Shown here: piece by piece, positions 34,036 to 43,363 of the stretch | Position numbering within the stretch: the stretch's first letter is position 1 | Layout of the letters: every line of letters starts with the position of its first letter | Assembly: GCA_020634395.1 (NCBI GenBank) | Contig: JACKBU010000016.1 | Span: 41,095 to 105,094 of the forward strand | Source: Ardenticatenaceae bacterium | GTDB taxonomy: Bacteria > Chloroflexota > Anaerolineae > Promineifilales > Promineifilaceae | DNA length: 64,000 nucleotides | Direction: 5' to 3' | Position numbers and translations under genes: made by a program | Notes under the pieces: generated by a model | What the model was told of the DNA's origin: nothing | The model's database searches: none | Seen by the model: only the letters and a program-made list of their open reading frames with translations

Positions 34036-36063
34036 TTACCCTTGCGGCGTGGAACTGGTTTGCACCAACTGCCCGTTTTGCAGTTCGTAGGTGTTCATAA
34101 CCGCCTGGGTGGGGCAGCACATTGGGTCGTCGGGGCCTTGAACGACCATATCGACCGAAATGACACCGTCTGCGCCAATGGTAACCGAATTAACCTGAAC
34201 CCGATCCCCAAGGAAGGCCGTGGCGACATTTTGCGGCTGGCCGTCGGCAAAGGTGACGAGGGCCAGTTCGTAAAAACTGCCGCTGCCGCCACCGCTGGCG
34301 ACAAGAACGGCCGCTGCCGCCGGCTGGCCGTTAACTTGACCCAAAGCGACATTGTCAGTCAGGGATACAGTCACGTTGCTGGCAGAACCGGGGGCAGCCG
34401 GTTGGCTAAACTCACCGCCTGACAGGGTAACACTGCCAGAGGGGACAACATCGACCTGATAAGTGGCGTTGGCGAGGGCAGCCAGGCGATCGTCGCCGGC
34501 CGTTCCACTGCTGGCGACGGCGGGCATGGCCTGTCCGGCCGGTACGGCCGTCGTTTCTGCGCCAGAGGTAGCAATCACGGCAATGGCTCCATCAGACGTG
34601 CGCATATCGAGCTTGCCGCTTTGAATCGTGTAAGTCGCTACCGATTGTAAAGCCGTCAGGAACTGCATCTCCTGGTCCATAATGCCCGCGGGCTCCGGGC
34701 AATAAGCGCGCGTTGTCGCCAGCGGGCCTACGGTAATGTTCTCGCCATCAACGGTGTAAGGTCCGAAATATTGGTTGCAACTCGCCGAACCCTGTACGTT
34801 GCCGTCTTCGCCAAACATCATCGTAATTTCCGTGTCGAGCATAACACTGACCGCCGCCTGATTGCCATTGTTGTAGCTGATTACTGTCCAACTGGAACCG
34901 GCCAGAGAGACATCGGAAGCGGCCGTATAACTGGCAATCAAAGCGCCATTGGCATCGCGCAGTTCTAGAGAATCACCCTGGACGGCAAAGGTTGTGGCCG
35001 TAGGCAGGGTGGCCAGGTAGGCCGTTTCCTGCTGCATGACGTCTTCCGCGCAAGCCATCATGGTGGTAACGATGTTCGGGCTGATGGTCAGGGAATTGCC
35101 ATCGACGGTATAGCTGGTGCTGTAGGTATTGCAGCCCGCGCTGCCGGAAAGCGTGCCATCTTCACCGAAAACGGCCGTTACTTCCGCATTGGGATTCACA
35201 GAGACCACCGCATTTTGCCCGTTGTTGTAGCTGGTGAGCTGCCACGTCGTTCCCGTCAGCGAGGTGGGAGTAACGGCCGTATACACCAGCAGCGCCGCGC
35301 CGGAGGCGTCGCTCAGGGTGAGGGTATCGCCGTCAACTGCCCAGGAGACGGCCGTCGGCAGCACGGCCAGATAAGACGTTTCCTGCTGCATGATGGAATC
35401 TTCGCAAGCCATCATGGTGCTGATAATCATCGGGTTGATGGTTAGCGAGCTGCCGTCCACGGTGTAGCTGGTGCTGTACGTGTTGCAGCCAGCGTTGCCA
35501 GAGAGCGTGCCATCAGAGCCAAACACGGCCGTGATCGCCGTATCGGCCAGCACCTCGGCCCCTTGCAGCGACTGCAGCTGCCAGGACGTACCGGCCAGCT
35601 CCCCGCCGCCCGAAACGCTTGGCGTCATCGTCGTGGTCGTCGTCGACACAGGCGTCTGGCTGACCACATCTATCAGCGTATACTTAATCGATGAACCATC
35701 AGCTGGGGGATTTTCCACGGATTCTGCCCGAACCTGCAGCTCGTATTCGTAACCCGGTTCAAAAGTAAACCCTTCAATCTGCCCGTAAAAAAGCGTGTAC
35801 TCGGCGTTCGGATCTTCCTTTACTTGCATACACTGCTGCGGCGCAACGCCCGTGCAATCTACCAGTTCCGGACCCACGTACAGGGTAATGATGTCCCCTC
35901 CCGCAGTATCGGTGGTCGGCGGCACGGCCGTTTCCTCGGCGGCGCTGGTCGTGGCTTCTGGCGTCTGTTCTTCGCCAGTCGGGCTGATCCCGCCACAGGC
36001 AGCCAACAAGACCAAGCTGGCCAATACAAGGGTAAATGTTAACCAACTAGTTTTCTTTTTCAT
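34036..36063 (-). CDS. Lipoprotein with DUF4377-like domain and three META domains
   Basis: The 675-residue lipoprotein has a signal ending LLAAC (Cys23) and a Thr/Glu linker. A DUF4377-like domain comes next (ITLYVGPELVDC, GFTFEPGYEYELQVRAE). Three META (HslJ-like) domains follow, each with a G-(T/S)-(T/S)-W start, G-x-(A/S)-x-CN-x-Y and a late cysteine. A C-terminal beta domain of about 150 residues resembles no family I can name. META domains are found in HslJ and other envelope-stress proteins. AAGGAG is before the ATG at 36063. The three repeats are similar enough to suggest internal duplication. Confidence 0.87.
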   Translation of the reverse strand: MKKKTSWLTFTLVLASLVLLAACGGISPTGEEQTPEATTSAAEETAVPPTTDTAGGDIITLYVGPELVDCTGVAPQQCMQVKEDPNAEYTLFYGQIEGFTFEPGYEYELQVRAESVENPPADGSSIKYTLIDVVSQTPVSTTTTTMTPSVSGGGELAGTSWQLQSLQGAEVLADTAITAVFGSDGTLSGNAGCNTYSTSYTVDGSSLTINPMIISTMMACEDSIMQQETSYLAVLPTAVSWAVDGDTLTLSDASGAALLVYTAVTPTSLTGTTWQLTSYNNGQNAVVSVNPNAEVTAVFGEDGTLSGSAGCNTYSTSYTVDGNSLTISPNIVTTMMACAEDVMQQETAYLATLPTATTFAVQGDSLELRDANGALIASYTAASDVSLAGSSWTVISYNNGNQAAVSVMLDTEITMMFGEDGNVQGSASCNQYFGPYTVDGENITVGPLATTRAYCPEPAGIMDQEMQFLTALQSVATYTIQSGKLDMRTSDGAIAVIATSGAETTAVPAGQAMPAVASSGTAGDDRLAALANATYQVDVVPSGSVTLSGGEFSQPAAPGSASNVTVSLTDNVALGQVNGQPAAAAVLVASGGGSGSFYELALVTFADGQPQNVATAFLGDRVQVNSVTIGADGVISVDMVVQGPDDPMCCPTQAVMNTYELQNGQLVQTSSTPQG

Positions 36064-36182
36064 CTCATTCTCCTTAACTATTTGTCTGGCAGTCATCGGC
36101 TATCGACCGCCACCATGAAGATTGATAAAGCTTTTGTGAAAACGACCCAGTGTGTTCAAAGGTTGCCAGACTTATCTGTCCT

Positions 36183-37454
36183 TCATTTTTCTGGATCTTC
36201 GGCTGTAATATAAAAGAAATCGCGATCGGATTGGCGCAGATAACGGTCGGTCCACGTTTCCATCCCTTCCGGAAATAACGGCTCGGCCACCAGCGTATGA
36301 TCGGCACCGGTTCTAACGGCCGTAAAGTGCACCCACGACTCGTTGATATCCAGCAGCAAACCGTCAGCGACGCCGACGGCCGTCATCGCTGCCGCCAGCG
36401 TTGGCATGCTCATACTTGGACCTGCAAAAAAGTAAAGAACCTGGTTATCTGGACTGATTCCCAAACCGGAGCGCCAGGTAACGATGTTACCATTGATGTT
36501 ACCGCCCCAGGTAGTGATAGACCCATTATAAACGCGAGGGTTGATTTCGCCATCTTCTACGACGAGACGCGCGTTTTGCCGCCACGCCGCCCACTCGGCG
36601 TCCGGCGCAATGTCTTGCCCCCACACGCCGATGCGCACACCGCCATCCGGGGCTATGGCCACGGTGGCATACCCTTCTTTGGCTGGCAGCGCCTCCACGC
36701 TGCCCGACATGGCCCCATACGCGCCGTGGGAAGCCATAAAACCGCCATTAAACGCGGCCAGCAGGTTGCCAGACTGCAGCTGTTCAGCCGGGATAACTCC
36801 GCTGCCGCGCGGACCATCGTCCAGAGCCGGTTCCTGTGTGCCCAACACGTAATGCAGGGCGGCGCGGCGCAGATCAAAGGCCACCACACCCACGATGGCA
36901 TACGGCCGTTCCGCATCCGGCTGCAAAAACGTGCGCAGACCCACGACTTCGCCGGCTGGGTTGTACAAGTAAGGCTGCCACTCTCCCTCGCCGGCCAGGT
37001 CGCCAAAGTGAGCCAGCGGCGGCAGCGTCCAGGGAATGGGCGTGGGCACGGCCGTTGGGGACGGCTCGGGCGTCTCGGTTGGGATAGAAGTGGGCGGCGG
37101 GGTAAGGTCTTTAGCCAGCGACGGCCGTGTGGCCGTCGGCGGAGGAGGCGTGGATGTAGGAGCCAGCGTTGGGGGAACAACGGCCGTCGCCGTGGGCAGC
37201 GCAGCGGTTTGCCAGGGCGCCTCCGCTTCCTGCAAGCCCAGATCATAACGCGCCTGCTGCACGCCATCCTGCACTTCAAACAAAGCCGTTTCCAGCAGCG
37301 CCACCCCACGGTTGCCCAGCACCTGCCGCAGTGGGCGGGCAACTGTTGCTCCCACCGCCGGCCAGCGGCTCACGGCCACCATGCCCAAAACAACCAGCAA
37401 AGCCAGCAAGCCCAGCACCCCTAAAATTCGTTGACGACGGCTCCAGTTTCTCAC
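36183..37454 (-). CDS. Phosphodiester glycosidase (NAGPA domain) membrane-anchored protein
   Basis: The protein has 423 residues with a GTG start: a basic N-terminus, one membrane helix (residues 10-30) and a Pro/Thr-rich stalk to about residue 145. The outer NAGPA domain has AAFNGGFMASHGAYG, GVWGQDI, TWGGNINGNIVTWRSGLGI and LLLDINESW. This domain cleaves GlcNAc from phosphodiester-linked sugars in the human uncovering enzyme; bacterial members may act on wall glycopolymers. It has no operon partner beyond the META lipoprotein, 120 bp downstream on the same strand. Confidence 0.85.
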   Translation of the reverse strand: MRNWSRRQRILGVLGLLALLVVLGMVAVSRWPAVGATVARPLRQVLGNRGVALLETALFEVQDGVQQARYDLGLQEAEAPWQTAALPTATAVVPPTLAPTSTPPPPTATRPSLAKDLTPPPTSIPTETPEPSPTAVPTPIPWTLPPLAHFGDLAGEGEWQPYLYNPAGEVVGLRTFLQPDAERPYAIVGVVAFDLRRAALHYVLGTQEPALDDGPRGSGVIPAEQLQSGNLLAAFNGGFMASHGAYGAMSGSVEALPAKEGYATVAIAPDGGVRIGVWGQDIAPDAEWAAWRQNARLVVEDGEINPRVYNGSITTWGGNINGNIVTWRSGLGISPDNQVLYFFAGPSMSMPTLAAAMTAVGVADGLLLDINESWVHFTAVRTGADHTLVAEPLFPEGMETWTDRYLRQSDRDFFYITAEDPEK

Positions 37455-37962
37455 GCTTTCTTACGCATTACATTCGCTACAACGGTGGTACACCTCAGCA
37501 CGGGCAGTCAGTGTACCCCTTAGACAACTATCGCTTGCTTCGTTTTCTCTTAGGATTTACCTTCTTGTGGCCAGCAGTCTGCCAGGGAGAAGCGCCTGCA
37601 ACTGATTTTTCTCCCGCCAGCGCTGCCACGCCTCCCTTACCAGCATCCACTTTACCACCGACCCCTGCAAATGGCACACAAAACGGCCGTCGCCCCGATC
37701 ATTCTCGCCGCGTCAGCCGGTTCGCCGGGCCAGCAACAACCGGCTGTGGAGAATCTGGCGGCCTGTTACGGCCGTTTCTCTTGGGGCCAAAGATTGGCCT
37801 GCCCGCAATTGCCAACTGGCGCACAGGCATGATTGTTGCCAGCAGGCAGTGATGGTATTATCCCGTTTAAGTATTGTGCACTGTTTTAAAAGGTTGTGCC
37901 TGGCATCTTCCCCCTAGTGACATGCCAGACAAAGAACAAGACATTCAGTCAAATGGAGGAGT
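37455..37962. other. Intergenic region of 508 bp between divergent genes
   Basis: This spacer separates the glycosidase (minus) from the first binding-protein paralogue (plus). Open frames here are short and low-complexity, and I reject them. It contains two ACGGCCGT words and a CTGGCAT/ATGCCAG 7-bp inverted repeat about 50 bp before the downstream gene, plus that gene's GGAGG ribosome site. Promoters for both genes should lie here, but I could not place one with confidence. Confidence 0.5.
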
Positions 37963-40524
37963 ATGTTCACAAAACAGAAGGTTCACCTGTGGTTAACCGT
38001 TGCAGCGGCGTTTACGGCCGTTCTCCTGCTGCTAGCCGGATGTTCCCGCGACGACCCCAAACCAACCGTCGCCCCGACAGCCGAAGTGCCGCCCGCCAAC
38101 ACGACCGAAGCCGGCACCGGCGAAGTGACCGACCCTACCTGGGAAAGAATCCAAACCGAAGGTAAACTGGTCGTCGGCGCTTCTTTCGATTATCCCCCCT
38201 TTGAATACTACAACGAAGAATTTGAGCAAACAGGCTTCGACGTCGCCCTCATCCAGGAAATCGGCGATCAGTTGGGAGTAGAAGTGGTGATCAATGACAT
38301 GGCCTTCGACGGTCTGGGCGATGCCCTGATCTTGGGCCAGATCGACCTGGCAATTTCCGCCATCTCCTTCACCGAACAACGCGATGCAGTCATCGACTTT
38401 TCCAACATCTACTACGTCAGCCAGGATGGCATCCTGGCCCAGACAAGCGCCGACATCGGCCCCATCACCGAACCCGAACAGATCGTCGATTACCGGGTCG
38501 GCGTGCAGCGCGGCTCTGCCTTTGCCGATTGGATTCAAGACGACCTCATCGATACCGACCTGATGCCCGAACAGAACCTTTTTGTCTACCTCCAGGCCGG
38601 CGATGCCCTGCGCGATCTGCGCCAGAATCGATTGGACCTGGTGATTGGCGACCTGCTGCCCGTGCAACTGGCGGCCGATACTTATGATGACGTAGAAGTG
38701 GTAGGCCAGGGATTGAACACGGAGCGCTACGCCATAGCCATTCCGCCTGGCGCCGAAGAACTACAAGCCCGGCTGAACGAGAGCCTCATCGCCTTACAAA
38801 ACTCTGGCCGCCTCTCTGAACTGGCTAATGAATATCTGAATCTGGAGGCTGACGAGGTTTTGCCGCTGCCTACACCGGATCCGGAACAGCCGACGCCAGT
38901 TCCTCCGCCGGAACCCGTTTGCCGCGATGCCATGACCTTTGTGCAGGATCTGAATTTCGATGACGAAAACATGACCAATCCGCCTCAATTTGCGCCGGGC
39001 CAGCCTTTCCAGAAGAGCTGGCGCATCCGCAACAGCGGCACCTGCACCTGGGATAGTTCCTACGCCTTTGTGTATGTGGGCGGCAACAATCCGGCCGCGC
39101 GCATGGGCGGCCAACCCCAACCGATTCAGGGCACCGTGGCCCCAGGCGAAACGTATGACGTCTCTGTGGACCTGGTTTCGCCGCTCGCTCCTGGCGTTTA
39201 TCAGGGTTTCTGGACGATGCGTAACCCGGCAGGCCTGTTGTTTGGCAACCGCGTCTGGGTGGGCATTGAGGTGGTCGGCGCCCCCACACCCACGGCCGTT
39301 CCCACGCAAACGCCCTCTCCCGACATCAACTTCACCGTTGATCGCACCAACATCCGCGCCGGCGAATGTGTCACTTTCTCCTGGAACGTCAACAACATCC
39401 AGGCCGTCTTCTTCTACCCGCAAGGCGCAAACTGGCAGAACTACGGCGTTCCTGGTCAGGGTTCCAGCGTGCAGTGCCCGTCCAGCACCACTACCTACGA
39501 GCTGCGCGTCTTGAAGCGCGATGGCACGTTTGAAATTCGCCAGATTACGATATTTGTAGAGCAGCTGCCAGGCGCCCCGGTCATTAACCGCTTCACCGTA
39601 GATCCGGGCCAGATCAATGTGGGGCAGTGTGTCTCCATCGTCTGGCAGGTTTCGGGCAACGTCAACACAGTGCGTATCTTGCGCGGCAACAACCCGGTCT
39701 GGGATGGCGCTCCCATTACCGGCTCAACGTCAGACTGCCCGCCGGGTAACGGCCGTATCTCCTATACCCTCGAAGCAGTTGGCCCCGGCGGCACCAGCCG
39801 CGAACAACGCGACGTCACCATCGTCCAGCCCACACCGCCGCCCACGGCCGTGCCGCCTACGGCCACACCACCTGTCATTCCCACGGCCACGCCGCAGCCG
39901 CCCGTCATTAACTCCTTCGTCGTCAGCCCGGCACAGATCACCGCCGGGCAGTGCGTCAACGTCAACTGGAGCGTTGGCGGCGGCGCCAGCCGCGTGGATA
40001 TTACGCGTAACGGCGCGGCCATCATCGACGGGGCGTCTTTCAGCGGTGCGTTCCCGGACTGCCTCAACCAGCCGGGCACGTATTCCTACATATTGGAAGC
40101 CACGGGCAATGGCCAGACAGCGACCCGCAGCCAGACGGTGAACGTCTCGCAAAGTGTGCCGCCAACAGCCACTCGTTCGCCGCTGGCTGGGGTGAACTGG
40201 GTTTTGGCAAATATGAATGCCAACCAGGTCGTGCCGCCCGGGTTGCAGATTACGGCCATCTTCGACGAAACCGGCCAGGTGAACGGCAGCAGCGGCTGCA
40301 ACACCTACAACGGCAGCTACACCGCCAACGGCAACAACCTCAGCATCGGCCCGCTTGCCACCACCAACATCCAATGCGACGAGACCACCATGCAAATCGA
40401 ACAGCAATTCCTGACGCTGTTCCAATCCGCCGTCACCTACAACGTCTCGGCTAACGGTCTGGTGATCTTTAACGGCAGCGGCCAAAACGTACTGGCCTTT
40501 ACGCAAGGGGCCGCCCCCCGCTAA
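37963..40524 (+). CDS. Lipoprotein: solute-binding domain, FW (NBR1-like) domain, three Ig-like domains, META domain
   Basis: An 853-residue lipoprotein (LLAGC near residue 27). Residues 55-300 are an amino-acid-type solute-binding domain (SBP_bac_3: YPPFEYYNEE, FTEQRDAVIDFS, GVQRGSAFADW). A Pro linker leads to an FW domain with its four tryptophans (KSWRIRN, CTWD, GFWTMRN, RVWVGIEV). Three Ig-like repeats follow, each with G-x-C-V-x-(F/I/V)-x-W, joined by Pro/Thr linkers, then a META domain (GVNWVLANM, GSSGCNTYNGSY). No permease or ATPase lies nearby, so it is a surface receptor or scaffold rather than an ordinary transporter part. GGAGG is 3 nt before the ATG. A near-twin follows at 40713. 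Confidence 0.87.
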   Translation: MFTKQKVHLWLTVAAAFTAVLLLLAGCSRDDPKPTVAPTAEVPPANTTEAGTGEVTDPTWERIQTEGKLVVGASFDYPPFEYYNEEFEQTGFDVALIQEIGDQLGVEVVINDMAFDGLGDALILGQIDLAISAISFTEQRDAVIDFSNIYYVSQDGILAQTSADIGPITEPEQIVDYRVGVQRGSAFADWIQDDLIDTDLMPEQNLFVYLQAGDALRDLRQNRLDLVIGDLLPVQLAADTYDDVEVVGQGLNTERYAIAIPPGAEELQARLNESLIALQNSGRLSELANEYLNLEADEVLPLPTPDPEQPTPVPPPEPVCRDAMTFVQDLNFDDENMTNPPQFAPGQPFQKSWRIRNSGTCTWDSSYAFVYVGGNNPAARMGGQPQPIQGTVAPGETYDVSVDLVSPLAPGVYQGFWTMRNPAGLLFGNRVWVGIEVVGAPTPTAVPTQTPSPDINFTVDRTNIRAGECVTFSWNVNNIQAVFFYPQGANWQNYGVPGQGSSVQCPSSTTTYELRVLKRDGTFEIRQITIFVEQLPGAPVINRFTVDPGQINVGQCVSIVWQVSGNVNTVRILRGNNPVWDGAPITGSTSDCPPGNGRISYTLEAVGPGGTSREQRDVTIVQPTPPPTAVPPTATPPVIPTATPQPPVINSFVVSPAQITAGQCVNVNWSVGGGASRVDITRNGAAIIDGASFSGAFPDCLNQPGTYSYILEATGNGQTATRSQTVNVSQSVPPTATRSPLAGVNWVLANMNANQVVPPGLQITAIFDETGQVNGSSGCNTYNGSYTANGNNLSIGPLATTNIQCDETTMQIEQQFLTLFQSAVTYNVSANGLVIFNGSGQNVLAFTQGAAPR

Positions 40525-40550
40525 CCACTGCTGCCTGATTGGAGTTTGAC

Positions 40551-40590
40551 AACACCCGCACGGCTAAAAACGGCCGTGCGGGTGTTGTGC
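40551..40590 (+). terminator. Intrinsic terminator between the two paralogues
   Basis: A 14-bp perfect stem (AACACCCGCACGGC 40551-40564 / complement 40573-40586) with a loop of eight bases is followed by GTGCTTTCT. It lies 27 bp after the first gene. The right arm contains ACGGCCGT, so the repeated word is built into the terminator. The second paralogue therefore probably has its own promoter. Confidence 0.8.
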
Positions 40591-40712
40591 TTTCTAATCA
40601 TTATGTAGACAAATTTTGATAAACTATGTTATAACTATCGTGTCAGGATTATCGTTATGTTCAATTAGCAATAACATACCAACCACAATCCGCTTAGGAG
40701 ATGGAGGGAAAC

Positions 40713-43265
40713 ATGGCCAGAAGACAATCTAACATCCTGCTTGTCGTTCTCATCACTCTTGCACTGGTTGTAGCCATCGCCTTTACGGCGATGCTCCTCG
40801 ACTATTTCTCAGGATCAAACCCCACGCCCACGCCCGTTCCGCCCACTGTGCCGGCAGCCACCGATCCCTGGGAACGCATCCGCACTTCCGGCACTATGGT
40901 CGTCGGCTCCTCTCTAGACTATCCGCCGTTTGGCTACTATAACGACAACTTCCAGCCAGACGGCTTTGACATCGCCCTGATTCGCGAAATCGCGCAGACA
41001 TTAGGCGTTCAGGCAGAAATCAAGGACATGTCTTTTGACGGCTTGGGCGGCGCGCTGCAGCTGCAGCAAATTGATGTAGCGATTGCCGCCATCTCCGTCA
41101 CGCCGGAGCGAGAAGCTTCGTTCGACTTTTCCAACGTCTACTTCGTTGGCGAAGATGCCATCCTGGCTAACCAAAACGCCAACATTGCCAGCATCAACTC
41201 CGTTACGCAGCTGGCCTCCTATCGCGTAGGTGTACAGCGCGCCACGGTTTACGAACGCTGGTTGAAGGAAACGCTGGTCGACACGGGTGTGATGCCGTCC
41301 GACCGGCTGCTGATCTACCAGCAGGCCGGCCAGGCGGTGGAAGATGTGCGTAACGGCCGTATCGACCTCGCCGTTCTCGACTTGCAGCCAGCCCAGGTAG
41401 CCGTCAGCGCCGGCGGCGTCAAAATCGTCGGGCAAGGCCTGAATCCTCAACGGCTGGCCATTGCCATGGTCAACGGTGCAGCCACAACCCAGGCCCAGAT
41501 CAACAACGCCCTGACCCAACTGCAAAATTCCGGCCGTCTCAACGCGCTGGTACAGCAGTATCTCGGCCTCTCGCCCGACCAAATTTTGCCGACACCCACC
41601 CCGCTGCCCATCACTGCCACCCCGCTGCCCACGTCCACGCCCATTCCCTGCATCGATCAGATGACCTTCGTGCAAGATTTGAATCTTGATGACCAGAACA
41701 TGACAGCGCCGCCGGAAATTCCGCCGGGACAGCCGTTCCGCAAGTGGTGGCGCATTCGTAACTCCGGCACCTGCACCTGGGACAACCGCTATGCGCTGAT
41801 TTACGTCGGCGGCAATTCCCCACTCTCGCAGATGGGCGGCCAGCCAACCTACATCCAGGGCACTGTCGCTCCCGGCCAGACCTACGACATTTACGTGGAC
41901 CTGGTTTCCCCGCTGACGCCGGGTACGTATCAGTCCTTCTGGTCGATGCGCAATCCACAGGGCCAGACCTTTGGCAACCGTATCTGGGTAGGTATTCGCG
42001 TGCCCAGTCCAGCCACCGCCACCCCGGCCCCCACGCAAACACCGGCAGCCAACATCCAGTTCACGGTGGATCGCTCCAACATCACAGCCGGCCAATGTGT
42101 TACGTTTAACTGGAACGTAACCGGCGCCAGGGCCGTGTACTTCTATCAGCGCGGCCAAAACTGGCAAAACTTCCCAGTTCCGGCCGTCAGCAGCCGCTCC
42201 GAATGCCCACCGGAGACGACGGTGTACCAACTACGCGTGGAAATGCTGGACAACTCGGTCCAGGTGCGCGAAATCACGGTCTATGTCCAGCCGGCCATTG
42301 GCGCTCCCACCATTCACCGCTTTACTGTTACTCCGCCGGATCAGGTAACGTTGGGCCAGTGCGTCACTCTAAACTGGTGGGTAGAAGGGCAGATCAGCAA
42401 CGTGCGCCTCTTCCGCGACAACACAGTCATCTGGGACAGTGCTCCCGTGAATGGCTCCACCGCCGACTGCCCGGTTCAGGTAGGCACGACAACCTACCGC
42501 ATCGAAGCGACAGGTCCGGGCGGCACAAGCAACCGCCAGCAAACGATTAACGTGGCTGCTCCCGTCCAGCCCACGGCGACGCCGCTGCCCAACACGCCCA
42601 CGGCCGTTCCCGCCACCCCCACCGTCGCCCCGCCGCAAATCCTTTCCTTCAGTGTTGCACCCCAACAGTTGGAGGCTGGGAACTGTGTCACGATCAACTG
42701 GTCGGTAGGCGGCACGGTCACCGTGATTCGCCTGCTGCGCAATGGGCAGGTTATTCTGGACAATGCGCCCGCTGCCGGCATGGCTCCGGACTGTCTGAAC
42801 GACGCGGGGACGTACACCTATCGCCTGGAGGCTAACGGTCCCAACGGCCGTCAGGATGTGCGCGAACAATCGGTCACGGTAACGGCCGTGCCCAACATCC
42901 CGCCGCTGGCTGGCACCTCCTGGCGCCTGTCTTACTACTACGACGGCGTCGGGGCGCTGGTCTCCCTCATCAACGGAACCGAAATCACAGCCCTGTTTGG
43001 CAACGACGGGCAGCTCACCGGAACCGGCGGCTGCAACAATTACAACACCAGCTTCACCGGCCAAAACGGTCAGGTGACCATTGGCAATCCCAGCGCCACG
43101 CAAACAATATGCGTCGATCCACCGGGCGTTATGGAACAAGAGAACCGCTACTTCCAACTGCTGCCTCAGGCGGCCACCTACCAGATCAATCCCAACGAAT
43201 TGATCCTCAAAGACGCCTCCGGGCAGGTGATTTTACGCTACGAAAATTTGATTAGCCCCCGGTAA
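40713..43265 (+). CDS. Paralogue: membrane-anchored solute-binding, FW, three Ig-like and META domains
   Basis: The 850-residue protein has the same domain order as the preceding gene: solute-binding (YPPFGYYNDN, GVQRATVYERW), FW with its four tryptophans (WWRIRNSG, CTWDN, SFWSMRN, RIWVGIRV), three G-x-C-V-T Ig-like repeats and META (GTSWRLSYYYD, GTGGCNNYNTSF). Unlike its neighbour it has no lipobox; residues 8-33 form a membrane anchor. So the two may sit on the membrane by different means. GAGGG precedes the ATG at 40713. Sequence divergence is moderate throughout, suggesting an old tandem duplication. Confidence 0.87.
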   Translation: MARRQSNILLVVLITLALVVAIAFTAMLLDYFSGSNPTPTPVPPTVPAATDPWERIRTSGTMVVGSSLDYPPFGYYNDNFQPDGFDIALIREIAQTLGVQAEIKDMSFDGLGGALQLQQIDVAIAAISVTPEREASFDFSNVYFVGEDAILANQNANIASINSVTQLASYRVGVQRATVYERWLKETLVDTGVMPSDRLLIYQQAGQAVEDVRNGRIDLAVLDLQPAQVAVSAGGVKIVGQGLNPQRLAIAMVNGAATTQAQINNALTQLQNSGRLNALVQQYLGLSPDQILPTPTPLPITATPLPTSTPIPCIDQMTFVQDLNLDDQNMTAPPEIPPGQPFRKWWRIRNSGTCTWDNRYALIYVGGNSPLSQMGGQPTYIQGTVAPGQTYDIYVDLVSPLTPGTYQSFWSMRNPQGQTFGNRIWVGIRVPSPATATPAPTQTPAANIQFTVDRSNITAGQCVTFNWNVTGARAVYFYQRGQNWQNFPVPAVSSRSECPPETTVYQLRVEMLDNSVQVREITVYVQPAIGAPTIHRFTVTPPDQVTLGQCVTLNWWVEGQISNVRLFRDNTVIWDSAPVNGSTADCPVQVGTTTYRIEATGPGGTSNRQQTINVAAPVQPTATPLPNTPTAVPATPTVAPPQILSFSVAPQQLEAGNCVTINWSVGGTVTVIRLLRNGQVILDNAPAAGMAPDCLNDAGTYTYRLEANGPNGRQDVREQSVTVTAVPNIPPLAGTSWRLSYYYDGVGALVSLINGTEITALFGNDGQLTGTGGCNNYNTSFTGQNGQVTIGNPSATQTICVDPPGVMEQENRYFQLLPQAATYQINPNELILKDASGQVILRYENLISPR

Positions 43266-43320
43266 AAAAATTGAGCCTGGAGATTGGAGGCATCTTGCCG
43301 CTTCCAATCTCCAGGCTCTT
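43266..43320. terminator. Bidirectional intrinsic terminator
   Basis: GAGCCTGGAGATTGG (43273-43287) and its complement (43304-43318) form a 15-bp stem. On the minus strand it runs into a TTTTTTT stretch (43270-43264) and serves the bactofilin-like gene. On the plus strand only TT follows. The arm belongs to the GGAGATTGG repeat family also seen near 60.6 and 64 kb. Confidence 0.85.
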
Positions 43321-43363
43321 AAAGGGGCGGGAAACCCGTCAATCGTTTAAGAAAACCGTTCGG

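Noticed and set aside
37455..37962. Small open frames in the spacer before the first FW-domain gene
   Set aside because: Low-complexity translations, no ribosome sites, overlapping the glycosidase 5' end or the next signal peptide.
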